Under the pieces are notes generated by a model, which worked only from the letters and a program-made list of their open reading frames with translations, ran no database searches and was not told the origin of the DNA. Below are positions 11,465-21,748 of a stretch of DNA of 64,000 nucleotides, in pieces. Both the position numbers and the translations under genes were made by a program. This stretch comes from Imbricaverruca yamaguchii. Taxonomy: Eukaryota > Arthropoda > Thecostraca > Neoverrucidae. The stretch is from assembly GCA_034440575.1 (NCBI GenBank), contig JAOTOL010001221.1:328856-392855 (forward strand), read 5' to 3'. How positions within the stretch are numbered: position 1 is the stretch's first letter; every line of letters begins with the position of its first letter.

Positions 11465-11643
11465 TCCTATGATGACCTTTCCTCGATGATAAGACGAAGA
11501 AAAAAGTAGAAAGCAGTGAGAATTCAACGTTAGTTGGAATTGCTTTTTGTGGTTTGACGAAGGGTTGTACTCGAATATGCACCTAGGAAAAGTAACTTTC
11601 GACTTTTTTTCTTCTAATCATCGAGGAAAGGTCATCATAGGAC
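11465..11643. mobile_element. MITE-like inverted repeat element
   Basis: TCCTATGATGACCTTTCCTC at 11,465 continues into a GATGAT..GAAGAAAAAAGT..AAAG arm of ~48 bp. It is matched inverted at 11,598-11,643, ending AGGAAAGGTCATCATAGGA, with ~80 bp between the arms. No open frame lies inside. I could not settle a target-site duplication. Confidence 0.6.
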
Positions 11644-11779
11644 ATCGACGAAAACGTGACTTACCCAAAAAAAAAGGAACATCTCCACCTTTGGGAAAGT
11701 GAGTCTGGTCCAGCGACCAACACCACCAAATGCTCTCCCAACAAAACTGCCTCGAAAGCGCGTCAGCGAACCACAGCTC

Positions 11780-11890
11780 ACGTTAGCATCATCAGCGGCT
11801 CGCGCTTACGTCATCAGCGGCTCGCGCTAACGTCATCAGGGGCTCGCGCTAACGTCATCAGCGGCTCGCGCTAACGTCATCAGCGAGCTA
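11780..11890. repeat. 22-bp tandem repeat, ~4-5 copies
   Basis: The unit is CTAACGTCATCAGCGGCTCG plus CG. Each unit holds an ACGTCA word, which resembles a CRE/ATF half site, but nothing shows that it is used. Confidence 0.9.
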
Positions 11891-11984
11891 GGCGTATCGC
11901 TTCACCAAACAGTGGGGCCGCTCGTCGCCAACAAACCCACCCGTCGACGTCGACGACCGTCCTCGTCCGCTCGGGGTGGAGTGC

Positions 11985-12505
11985 GGTGCCTCGCGCCACA
12001 TCCGGCACCTCGCGCCACATCCGGCACCTCGCGCCACATCCGGCACCTGGCGCCACATCCGGCACCTCGCGCCACATCCGGCACCTGGCGCCACATCCGG
12101 CACCTCGCGCCACATCCGGCACCTCGCGCCACATCCGACACCTCGCGCCACATCCGGCACCTCGCGCCACATCCGGCACCTCGCGCCACATCCGGCACCT
12201 CGCGCCACATCCGGCACCTCGCGCCACATCCGGCACCTCGCGCCACATCCGGCACCTCGCGCCACATCCGACACCTCGCGCCACATCCGGCACCTCGCGC
12301 CACATCCGGCCACATCCGGCACCTCGCCCGCCACCCGGCACCTCGCGCCACATCCGGCACCTCGCGCCACATCCGGCACCTCGCGCCACATCCGGCACCT
12401 CGCGCCACATCCGGCACCTCGCGCCACATCCGACACGGGCGGCACCTCGCGCCACATCCGGCACCTCGCGCCACATCCGACACGGGCGGCACCTCGCGGC
12501 ACATT
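11985..12505. repeat. Minisatellite, 19-bp unit, ~26 copies
   Basis: The unit is CTCGCGCCACATCCGGCAC, with a few CTGGCGCC, TCCGACAC and CACGGGCGG variants. Several 200-residue frames on both strands merely translate it. Confidence 0.96.
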
Positions 12506-12549
12506 GGGCGCCACAGCAACACGCCCGTCTACAGCAAAGGCGGCCACGG

Positions 12550-13905
12550 GACGTCTCGTCAGCCAGCGAGTCACCAATACTGACCGTCGGCCAGCGAGTC
12601 ACCAATACTGACCGTCAGTCAGCGAGTCACCAATACTGACCGTCAGCCAGCGAGTCACCAATACTGACCGTCAGCCAGCGAGTCACCAATACTGACCGTC
12701 AGCCAGTGAGTCACCAATGCCGACCGTCAGCCAGCGAGTCACCAATGCCGACCGTCAGCCAGCGAGTCACCAATACTGACCGTCAGTCAGCGAGTCACCA
12801 ATACTGACCGTCAGCCAGCGAGTCACCAATACTGACCGTCAGCCAGCGAGTCACCAATACTGAGCGTCAGTCAGCGAGTCACCAATACTGACCGTCAGCC
12901 AGCGAGTCACCAATACTGACCGTCAGCCAGCGAGTCACCAATACTGACCGTCAGCCAGCGAGTCACCAATACTGACCGTCAGTCAGCGAGTCACCAATAC
13001 TGACCGTCAGCCAGCGAGTCACCAATACTGACCGCAGGCCAGCGAGTCACCAATACTGACCGTCAGTCAGCGAGTCACCAATACTGACCGCAGGCCAGCG
13101 AGTCACCAATACTGACCGTCAGTCAGCGAGTCACCAATACTGACCGTCAGTCAGCGAGTCACCAATACTGACCGTCAGCCAGTGAGTCACCAATGCCGAC
13201 CGTCAGCCAGCGAGTCACCAATACTGACCGTCAGCCAGTGAGTCACCAATACTGACCGTCAGTCAGCGAGTCACCAATACTGACCGTCAGCCAGCGAGTC
13301 ACCAATACTGACCGCAGGCCAGCGAGTCACCAATACTGACCGTCAGCCAGCGAGTCACCAATACTGACCGCAGGCCAGCGAGTCACCAATACTGACCGTC
13401 AGCCAGCGAGTCACCAATACTGACCGCAGGCCAGCGAGTCACCAATACTGACCGTCAGCCAGCGAGTTACCAATACTGACCGTCAGCCAGTGAGTCACCA
13501 ATGCTGACCGTCAGCCAGTGAGTCACCGATGCTGACCGTCAGCCAGCGAGTCACCAATACTGACCGTCAGCCAGTGAGTCACCAATGCTGACCGCAGGCC
13601 AGCGAGTCACCAATACTGACCGTCAGCCAGTGAGTCACCAATGCCGACCGTCAGCCAGCGAGTCACCAATGCCGACCGTCAGCCAGCGAGTCACCAATAC
13701 TGACCGCAGGCCAGCGAGTCACCAATACTGACCGTCAGCCAGCGAGTCACCAATACTGACCGCAGGCCAGCGAGTCACCAATACTGACCGTCAGCCAGCG
13801 AGTCACCAATACTGACCGTCAGCCAGTGAGTCACCAATGCTGACCGTCAGCCAGCGAGTCACCAATACTGACCGTCAGTCAGTGAGTCACCAATGCTGAG
13901 TGTCA
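12550..13905. repeat. Minisatellite, 28-bp unit, ~48 copies
   Basis: The unit is GACCGTCAGCCAGCGAGTCA plus CCAATACT. Variants alternate CGTCAG/CGCAGG and GCGAG/GTGAG in runs, including a higher-order alternation of the two types near 13,290-13,450. Confidence 0.97.
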
Positions 13906-14079
13906 GCTGGCGATACTGCTGGACACCAAAGCTGACCGATGCCCCTTCGGCTGGTCCAGCCCGCACCTCACGCTACCCATTGTCTCCAAACAATGGCGCG
14001 CCAAGGGAAGCGCGCCACATTTCGCGCCAAGTGGCCAGGCAACATCTTCGACACGCTTCACATGATCACCACACAGCCA

Positions 14080-14132
14080 GTGGCAGCTGATGCGCCCTTA
14101 AACCCAAATAATCAACCAATCAACCAATCGCA
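14080..14132 (+). mobile_element. RNase H-LINE tail-only copy
   Basis: In plus sense GATGCGCCCTTAAACCCAAA is followed by TAATCAACCAATCAACCAAT, i.e. the closing arm of the tail hairpin, the A-rich stretch and an (AATC/AACC)n end. It directly abuts the 3' end of the SINE at 14,133-14,285. Confidence 0.65.
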
Positions 14133-14285
14133 ACGGTTCACCACACGTCGACCGTTGAGTCGTGTGGCGTCGCCAATCCCTCACGCCGATTGGCCGCGGG
14201 CGAAGAGTAGCGACAGGCGAGACTCAAACCCACAACCATTCGATTGTGAGACGGGCAACTTACCCCTAGACTACTCGTCCCCGGG
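14133..14285 (-). mobile_element. tRNA-headed SINE, family A
   Basis: On minus: a box-A-like region (GTAGTCTAGGGGTAAGTTGC), box B (GGTTTGAGTCT), then the shared body CCAATCGGCGTGAGGGATTG-GCGACGC and the tail CAACGGTCGACGTG. Its head faces the 36-bp array that starts 45 bp away. Confidence 0.8.
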
Positions 14286-14329
14286 ACCACGCCTAGCCGG
14301 GTGCAAAGCGTCAAGCGCCAGGCGCCAGG

Positions 14330-15440
14330 CGCGGGATGACAGCCCACCGTCGGCTGAACACCCAGCAGGCCACGACAGCCCACCGTCGGCTGAACACCCA
14401 ACAGGCCACGACAGCCCACCGTCGGCTGAACACCCAACAGGCCACGACAGCCCGCCGTCGGCTGAACACCCAACAGGCCACGACAGCCCACCGTCGGCTG
14501 AACACCCAACAGGCAACGACAGCCTGCCGTCGGCTGAACACCCAACAGGCCACGACAGCCCACCAACAGGCCACGACGGCCCACCGTCGGCTGAACACCC
14601 AACAGGCCACGACAGCCCACCGTCGGCTGAACACCCAACAGGCCACGACAGCCACCGTCGGCTGAACACGCCACGCCGACAGCCCACCGTGGCTGAACAC
14701 CCAACAGGCCACGACAGCCCACCGTCGGCTGAACACCCAACAGGCCACGACAGCCCACCGTCGGCTGAACACCCAACAGGCCACGACAGCCCACCGTCGG
14801 CTGAACACCCAGCAGGCCACGACAGCCCACCGTCGGCTGAACACCCAACAGGCCACGACAGCCCACCGTCGGCTGAACACCCAACAGGCCACGACAGTCC
14901 ACCGTCGGCTGAACACCCAACAGGCCACGACAGCCCACCGTCGGCTGAACACCCAGCAGGCCACGACAGCCCACCCGTCGGCTGAACACCCAGCAGGCCA
15001 CGACAGCCCACCGTGGCTGAACCCAGCAGGCCACGACAGCCCACCGTCGGCTGAACACCCAACAGGCCACGACAGCCCACCGTCGGCTGAACACCCAGCA
15101 GGCCACGACAGCCCACCGTCGGCTGAACACCCAACAGGCCACGACAGCCCACCGTCGGCTGAACACCCAACAGGCCACGACAGCCCACCGTCGGCTGAAC
15201 ACCCAACAGGCCACGACAGCCCACCGTCGGCTGAACACCCAACAGGCCACGACAGCCCACCGTCGGCTGAACACCCAACAGGCCACGACAGCCCACCGTC
15301 GGCTGAACACCCAACAGGCCACGACAGCCCACCGTCGGCTGAACACCCAACAGGCCACGACAGCCCACCGTCGGCTGAACACCCAACAGGCCACGACAGC
15401 CCACCGTCGGCTGAACACCCAACAGGCCACGACAGCCTGC
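14330..15440. repeat. Minisatellite, 36-bp unit, ~30 copies
   Basis: The unit starts CACCGTCGGCTGAACACCCA and continues ACAGGCCACGACAGCC. Frames of 348, 409 and 535 residues over it, on both strands, are 12-residue repeats created by a period divisible by three. The array is bracketed by two family A SINEs whose heads both point inward. Confidence 0.97.
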
Positions 15441-15788
15441 TCGCCGCCGGCCCCCGGCTCGCTGACCCGCGCCACCAAAACCCGGATCAATGCCGGCCAC
15501 AGCGTGTCACCTACCCGGCGGCCACATTGTCGCCGCCAGAAAAGCTCGCGGCTCGTGTCGACCCCGAGTGAATCGAGGAACAATGGGGTGGGGTCATGGT
15601 GTGGGGGTGGCAGGCGCACCTCCTGCTCCGCCTCACCATGAGGTGGGGGCCACCGACGGGATGACAGCCGACCGCCCTTGTCCATCTGTATATATGGGGA
15701 CGAGTAGTCTGGAGACAAGAAATGTAGCGGTGGCGAGCTGGCCAACGCAGGAGCAACGCCGGATGGGGCTGGTGCTGCTGTCCATTCC
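15440..15788. other. Spacer, no gene seen
   Basis: GC-rich sequence between the 36-bp array and a SINE. It contains GTATATATGGGGACGAGTAG near 15,690, which reads like a broken SINE head start. No supported gene. Confidence 0.4.
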
Positions 15789-15918
15789 CCTGGGACGGGT
15801 AGTCTAGAGGTAAGTTGCCCGTCTCACAATTGAAAGGTTGTGGGTTCGAGTCTCACCTGCCGCTGCTCTTCATCCGCGACCGATCGGCGTGAGAGATTTG
15901 CGACGCTACAAGACAGGT
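15789..15918 (+). mobile_element. tRNA-headed SINE, family A, 3' truncated
   Basis: The head GACGGGTAGTCTAGAGGTAA, box B (GGTTCGAGTCT) and body GACCGATCGGCGTGAGAGAT are clear. The tail is lost after GCGACGCTACAAGAC. Confidence 0.8.
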
Positions 15919-15919
15919 T

Positions 15920-16950
15920 GGCCAGCGTGTCGTTGACGGTCAGCACTAAGCCGAGTGATGTTTTGACAGCATTCAGCCTCTCGTCGGTGAATTTCGTGGT
16001 TTCTTTGGTAATATCGCTAGTACTTCGTATGTTTTTAGACCTAATACATCTATTCAGGTCATTTAATTTAGCAAAGCGTTATCTGATGGCTGTGTCTGAT
16101 GGCACCCCCGTTGTATGACACTATCTGCGCCGCGTTTTACTCGCCTCCTTGGCCAACGGACTTGCGTTCTTCCTTTTTGCTGCGCTTCCGATTTCACCCT
16201 TGTGATTCTTCTTCACCAACTCTACTTTGCATTGCTGAGATGCTGCGTACTGGAAGTTATCCGGGCGCCAGTAGGTGGCGCTACGTCCTCGATCCCCTGG
16301 GGTCAGGCGTGGCGTAGCCCTCAGTCAGCTGTCAATGTCGCTCACAGGCCGCTGATACCAGTCGGGTCCAGTGCAGTGCGCTGCCAGGTGACGTCACGAT
16401 GAGGCCACTTTGTGATGCGAGCACGGCTGCTACCAATCAGTGACGCGGACCACGGATAGATGACGTCATACTCAGCTTCCAACTAACGTGACCTTGGGAT
16501 GACGCATTCTTCACGGGTGCACGCTCAAACACACAACGACTATAAACTCGTCGAGTGTGTGCATTGGCCTACGACGTTTCAAAACATGCAGATGCACCCC
16601 AAGGAAAGTTTTTTACCCACCAAGGTTCTCAACACTTTCCCGATTCCCTGAGAAAATCAACCCTGGCCGGAGTGTTCGCAACACAACCTCACGAGGCGCG
16701 CAGTCGCCATCTTCTCCAATAACCAATCACCTCTATATATCCATGTGTCCACCCACCTACAGGACGGCTGTATTTATCTACGATGTCTATATGTGGCCTT
16801 CGTCCATCATTATCGACTGTCATCAGCGTTCATGCCGATGTCATCAATCATGGACACCATTACCGAGAGGAAAAGTTTGAAATAAGCACCGTACATGGAA
16901 ACGTCCGGTCGTCCGCCATGGTGGTCGGTCCTACGAATGTCAAAAGTACT
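15920..16950. other. About 1 kb of mostly unique sequence
   Basis: No coding exon can be supported; the short plus-strand frames have no recognisable domain and no start or splice support. A strict CTCF-core match lies at 16,266-16,279 (separate entry). Confidence 0.4.
16266..16279 (+). promoter_or_regulatory. CTCF-core-like motif
   Basis: CCAGTAGGTGGCGC fits the published CTCF core CCASYAGRKGGCRS at all 14 positions. A single match in 64 kb can be chance, and it sits in an inverted GCGCCA..TGGCGC context. Occupancy is unknown. Confidence 0.3.
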
Positions 16951-16954
16951 ATAC

Positions 16955-17150
16955 ACCACTAGTCACCATCGGTCACCATCAGTCACCACCAGTCAGCATC
17001 AGTCACCATCGAACACCACAGTCATCATCAGTCATCATCGAACACCAGTCATCAGTCACCATCAGTCACCACCAGTCATCAGTCACCATCAGTCACCAAC
17101 AGTCACCAACGGTCACCACCAGTCACCAACAGTCACCAACAGCAACAGAG
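16955..17150. repeat. Degenerate CAGTCACCA repeat (9-10 bp)
   Basis: CAGTCACCAT and CAGTCACCAA units with CAGTCATCAT variants. The array runs directly into the open frame at about 17,150. Confidence 0.9.
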
Positions 17151-18090
17151 TACAACCCGGCAGAATGGAGGCTGTTCATAGACTCCTCGAGCAGTAGCGT
17201 GAAGGCAGTTCTTCTGAACAACGGCAATAAGTTCGCGTCGATTCCTGTTGGACACTCCGTGCAACTGAGGGAAACGCATAACAGCATGGAACTTTTGTTG
17301 TCTGCTTTAAACTACAAAGATCATGGTTGGCTGATCTGTGGTGACCTCAAGGTAGTAGGTCTCGTCCTTTGGCTGCAGGACGGCTACACGAAATATCCAT
17401 GCTTTCTATGCCTCTGGGACAGTCGGGCTGACAAACAGCACTATGTGCAACGCGACTGGCCATCCAGGCATGCACTTGAACCTGGTTCCCACAACGTGCA
17501 GTCACGCCCCCTGGTTGAACCACGAAAAATCCTACATCCACCATTCCATATCAAACTCGGTTTGATGAAAAATTTTGTGAAAGCAGTGGATAAAGAAGGA
17601 CGAGGATTTGCATTTTTGGGAGATAAATTTCCTCATGTGAGCAGAGAAGCTGAAGGCTGGTGTATTCGACGGTCCTCAGATAAGGGAGCTCATGAAGGAT
17701 ATTCGATTCGAAGAATGTCTGGAACAGTCTGAGCTCTCTGCATGGCTGGCCTTGAAGTCAATCATCACCAACTTCCTGGGTAATCACAGAAGTGCGGAAT
17801 ACGTGAAGGTCGTCGATGAGTTGATGGACAGTTTTCAGCAACTTGGTGCTCGAATGTCGGCAAAAATGCACTTCCTTAGGTCCCATCTAGATTATTTCCC
17901 AGATAACTGTGGAGATTACAGTGAAGAGCAGGGAGAACGCTTCCACAAAGACATACGGGTGATGGAAGAACGCTACCAAGGTCGGTGGGATGTGAACTTT
18001 CTGGCGGACTGTTGTTGGTGCCTGAAGAGGGATGTTCCATCTGCTCAACACAGTCGGAAGTCCCTGAAAAGGCCATTTATTCCGCGGTAG
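17135..18090 (+). pseudogene. Frameshifted ORF of an uncharacterised arthropod repeat-associated family
   Basis: Two plus-strand frames join into one protein of about 315 residues after a single frameshift near 17,640. Part one includes EWRLFIDSS, KAVLLNNGNKFASIPVGHSV, GWLICGDLKVV, YPCFLCLWDSRAD and HIKLGLMKNFVKAVDKEG. Part two includes GVFDGPQIRELMKD, LSAWLALKSIITNFLGN, SEEQGERFHKDIRVMEERYQ and GRWDVNFLADCCW. From memory, proteins with these motifs are numerous, nearly identical and unnamed in several arthropod genomes, which suggests a transposon-linked origin; I know no tested function. The paired Cys in YPCFLC and the His in HIKLGL could bind a metal, but that is a guess. The 5' end is missing: upstream, the frame dissolves into the CAGTCACCA minisatellite. 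It ends in KSLKRPFIPR and a stop at 18,088-18,090. Not functional as it stands. Confidence 0.7.
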
Positions 18091-18295
18091 TGTGTACTGC
18101 TGGGATGCGCTCTGAATACACTTATGGTCCATCTGTTTGGAGTTTAAGCCTTTATTTATGCTTCTGTCGGATTCACTAGTAAACCAGTCAGAGCAATGTT
18201 TTGGTTCATGAAAGCATGAAAAACTGACCTAAAAACAGCTGAGACATCTTTGACCTTATAAATCACGCAGACCAGTGTTAGCATTTGAATGATGG

Positions 18296-18455
18296 TGGTG
18301 GTTATTGGTTTTTACGACACCTCGACCGTTGAGTCATGTAGCGTCGCCAATTTCTCACGCCGATTGGTCGCGGGCGAAGAGTAGCGGAAGGGACTCGAAC
18401 CCACCATCTTTCGATTGCGAGACGAGCAGCCTTCCCGTAGACTGCTCGTGCCCCA
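18296..18455 (-). mobile_element. tRNA-headed SINE, family A, full length
   Basis: On minus: head GAGCAGTCTACGGGAAGGCT, box B (GGTTCGAGTCC), body CCAATCGGCGTGAGAAATTG, hairpin arm GCGACGC, CATGACTCAACGGTCGAGGT, GTCGTAAAAACCAATAACCA and (CCA)n. This copy shows the full 3' end, which resembles the RNase H-LINE tail. Confidence 0.82.
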
Positions 18456-18504
18456 TTTGAATGACGCCGGCATTGATGTGTTACACGGTGGAGTCCGGCT
18501 CTCG

Positions 18505-18900
18505 GTGGACACCGGACCTCCGACCGAGGTGGTGGCTCGGGGGCTCGGGACTGGACCGAGGTGGTGGCTCGGGGGCTCGGGACTGGGCCGAGGTGGTGGC
18601 TCGGGGGCTCGGGACTGGGCCGAGGTGGTGGCTCGGGGGCTCGGGACTGGACCGAGGTGGTGGCTCGGGGGCTCGGGACTGGACCGAGGTGGTGGCTCGG
18701 GGGCTCGGGACTGGACCGAGGTGGTGGCTCGGGGGCTCGGGACTGGGCCGAGGTGGTGGCTCGGGGGCTCGGGACTGGGCCGAGGTGGTGGCTCGGGGGC
18801 TCGGGACTGGACCGAGGTGGTGGCTCGGGGGCTCGGGACTGGGCCGAGGTGGTGGCTCGGGGGCTCGGGACTGGGCCGAGGTGGTGGCTCGGGACTCGTC
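18505..18900. repeat. Minisatellite, 32-bp unit, ~12 copies
   Basis: The unit is GGGCTCGGGACTGGACCGAG plus GTGGTGGCTCGG, alternating CTGGACC and CTGGGCC. It begins 50 bp beyond a SINE head. Confidence 0.96.
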
Positions 18901-19261
18901 CAAAGGCTGAAATGGTGGCTCCCAACCAAAACCGCATGAGGAAACGACTGCCTTAAGCTATCAATGTCAGCCAACCTAGTTTGGGATTTAGAAGTATCTA
19001 CGTATCTACTCTATTATCTTATCTCTAGTCTAGAACATGGTCTAGTATCTAGAACACTGTGGACGCGAGTGAAGTATGTTCCCACTCATTATCAGACCCG
19101 GAAGTTATTTTGACGGTAACTTCCGAACTAAATGAACACCGATAACTCTGAAGAAAATGAAACGATCCTTCACTCGTGATCGACACCATTATTCACTCAT
19201 GCGGAAAAATGATGCGACCGCGCCATCCATAACTGCACAAGGCTCACAGCGGGCGCACGGA

Positions 19262-20570
19262 CGAGCACCAGATAACACCGTCCACAACAGCACCAGGCAA
19301 CACCGTCCACAACAGCACCAGACAACACCGTCCACAACAGCACCAGACAACACCGTCCACAACAGCACCAGACAACACCGTCCACAACAGCACCAGACAA
19401 CACCGTCCACAACACCACCAGACGCCCCGCACACCGTCTACAACAGCACCAGACAACAGCACCTGACGACACCGTCCACAACAGTACCAGACAACACCGT
19501 CCACAACACCACCAGACGACACCGTCCACAACAGCACCAGACAACACCGTCCACAACAGCACCAGACGACACCGTCCACAACAGCACCAGACAACACCGT
19601 CCACAACAGCACCAGACAACACCGTCCACAACAGTACCAGACAACACCGTCCACAACAGCACCAGACAACACCGTCCACAACAGCACCAGATAACACCGT
19701 CCACAACAGCACCAGACAACACCGTCCACAACAGCACCAGACAACACCGTCTACGACAGCACCAGACAACATCGTCCACAATAGCACCAGACAACACTGT
19801 CCACAACAGCACCAGACAACACCGTCCACAAAAGTACCTCACAACACCGTCCACAACAGCATCTGACAACACCGTCCACAACGGCATCAGACAACACCGT
19901 CCACAACAGTACTTGACGACACCGTCCACAACAGCACCTGACGACACCGTCCACAACAGCACCAGATAACCCCGTCCACAACAGCACCAGACAACACCGT
20001 CCACAACAGCACCAGACAACACCGTCTACGACAACACCAGACAACATCGTCCACAATAGCACCAGACAACACCGTCCACAACAGCACCAGACAACACCGT
20101 CCACAACACCACCAGACAACACCGTCCACAACAGCACCAGACAACACCGTCCACAACAGCACCAGACAACACCGTCCACAACAGCACCAGACAACACCGT
20201 CCACAACAGTACCAGACAACACCGTCCACAACAGTACCAGACAACACCGTCCACAACAGCACCAGACAACACCGTCCACAACAGCACCAGACAACACCGT
20301 CCACAACAGCACCAGACAACACCGTCCACAACACCACCAGACAACACCGTCCACAACACCACCAGACGACACCGTCCACAACACCACCAGACAACACCGT
20401 CCACAACACCACCAGACGACACCGTCCACAACACCACCAGACAACACCGTCCACAACACCACCAGACGACACCGTCCACAACACCACCAGACAACACCGT
20501 CCACAACAGCACCAGACAACACCGTCCACAACAGCACCAGACAACACCGTCCACAACAGCACCTGGCCCA
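19262..20570. repeat. Minisatellite, 25-bp unit, ~52 copies
   Basis: The unit is ACAACACCGTCCACAACAGC plus ACCAG. The right end (20,330-20,490) has alternating CAACACCACC/GACGAC variants, a two-unit higher-order pattern. All long Cys/Val/Trp frames on minus are products of the array. Confidence 0.97.
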
Positions 20571-20619
20571 CATAGGGCCCCAGGGGGTTGATGGACGATC
20601 GGCGGCCTGGGACTGCTGT

Positions 20620-20692
20620 GACACTGTTGTGACACTGTTGTGACACTGTTGTGACACTGTTGTGACACTGTTGTGACACTGTTGTGACGGTC
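20620..20692. repeat. 11-bp tandem repeat, ~6-7 copies
   Basis: The unit is GTGACACTGTT, perfect over most copies. Confidence 0.93.
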
Positions 20693-20788
20693 ATCCCCAG
20701 GCGCAGACACAGCACCTGACACAACGCCACGACAGCAACCTTGTCCACCGGCCGCAACAACACCGTCTATCCGGCTGTCGATCAACAA

Positions 20789-21743
20789 CTCATCCTCCGT
20801 CTCTTATGGAGATCCGTAAATGCACGTAGCTAATTGAGTTCAGTTTTCGTGGAGGTTCACGATTTTTCCCCTGACAATGTTGAATAACGCCGCTCCCCGT
20901 AGCACAGTCTTTGATCACGTTCTACTTATATTTTGACGTTAAAATTGCAGAATGTATGCAACGTGCAGCACAAAAGGAAAGCTGCCTTTGGGCAATCTTC
21001 GTGAATTATGCATTGCTTTTCAGGAAGTAAATAGTCACCATGCCATTGCCAACTGAGGTAAAACGCGTCGCAACATTTTTCATCGAGCATACGATGCGCG
21101 ACAGTAAATGGAGTTTAGGGGCGCATCGACTGCAGTGGTCATACAGCGCCCTGGGGAGCATCGACTGCAGTGGTCATACAGCGCCCTGGGGAGCATCGAC
21201 TGCAGTGGTCATACAGCGCCCTGGGGAGCATCGACTGCAGTGGTCATACAGCGCCCTGGGGAGCATCGACTGCAGTGGTCATGCAGCGCCCTGGGAAGCA
21301 TCGACTGCAGTGGTCATACAGCGCCCTGGGAAGCATCGACTGCAGTGGTCATACAGCGCCCTGGGAAGCATCGACTGCAGTGGTCATACAGCGCCCTGGG
21401 AAGCATCGACTGCAGTGGTCATACAGCGCCCTGGGGAGCATCGACTGCAGTGGTCATGCAGCAGCGACGGCAATTAACATGCCTGATGTACGATCTGACA
21501 TCGATACAATTGATATAAGAATTGATGGGGCTGGACACGGTGCGATCTTCTGGGTCCAATCTGGCCAAATATTGGCTGGCACGGCCGCCACTCGGCTGCT
21601 CAATAGCTCGTAAAGCGGGCCGATGATTTAGCGGCGCCGCTGATGGGTTCAGCGTCGTACCTCAGCGACATTAGTCACACCGCTGATGGGTTCAGCGTCG
21701 TACCTCAGCGACATTAGTCACACCGCAGGACGGCGCCCCACTC
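20789..21743. repeat. First copy of a duplicated ~0.96-kb segment
   Basis: It starts CTCATCCTCCGTCTCTTATG and ends at CACACCGCAGGACGGCGCCC. The same landmarks recur in order at 21,749-22,513. It carries the 35-bp satellite at 21,115-21,465. Its last part has a local two-copy repeat of GATGGGTTCAGCGTCGTACC (about 21,645 and 21,689). Confidence 0.9.
21115..21465. repeat. 35-bp satellite grown from a LINE tail, ~10 copies
   Basis: The unit is GCATCGACTGCAGTGGTCAT plus ACAGCGCCCTGGGGA. The first unit is preceded by GGAGTTTAGGGGC, so GGGGCGCATCGACTGC...GGTCATACAGCGCCC is the RNase H-LINE tail hairpin, compare 40,083-40,150. The tail has thus been tandemly amplified in place. Confidence 0.88.
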
Positions 21744-21748
21744 ATCCT

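Noticed and set aside
8812..12505. Common origin of the two 19-bp arrays
   Set aside because: The units share the period and a GTG(C/T)CGGA word on opposite strands, but the remainder does not align; probably coincidence.
14138..15745. 535-residue minus-strand open frame
   Set aside because: It is a 12-residue repeat from the 36-bp array, with two more long frames on the same stretch. The period is divisible by three.
19197..20788. Cys/Val/Trp-rich minus frames up to 345 residues
   Set aside because: By-products of the 25-bp array; several frames are open simultaneously.
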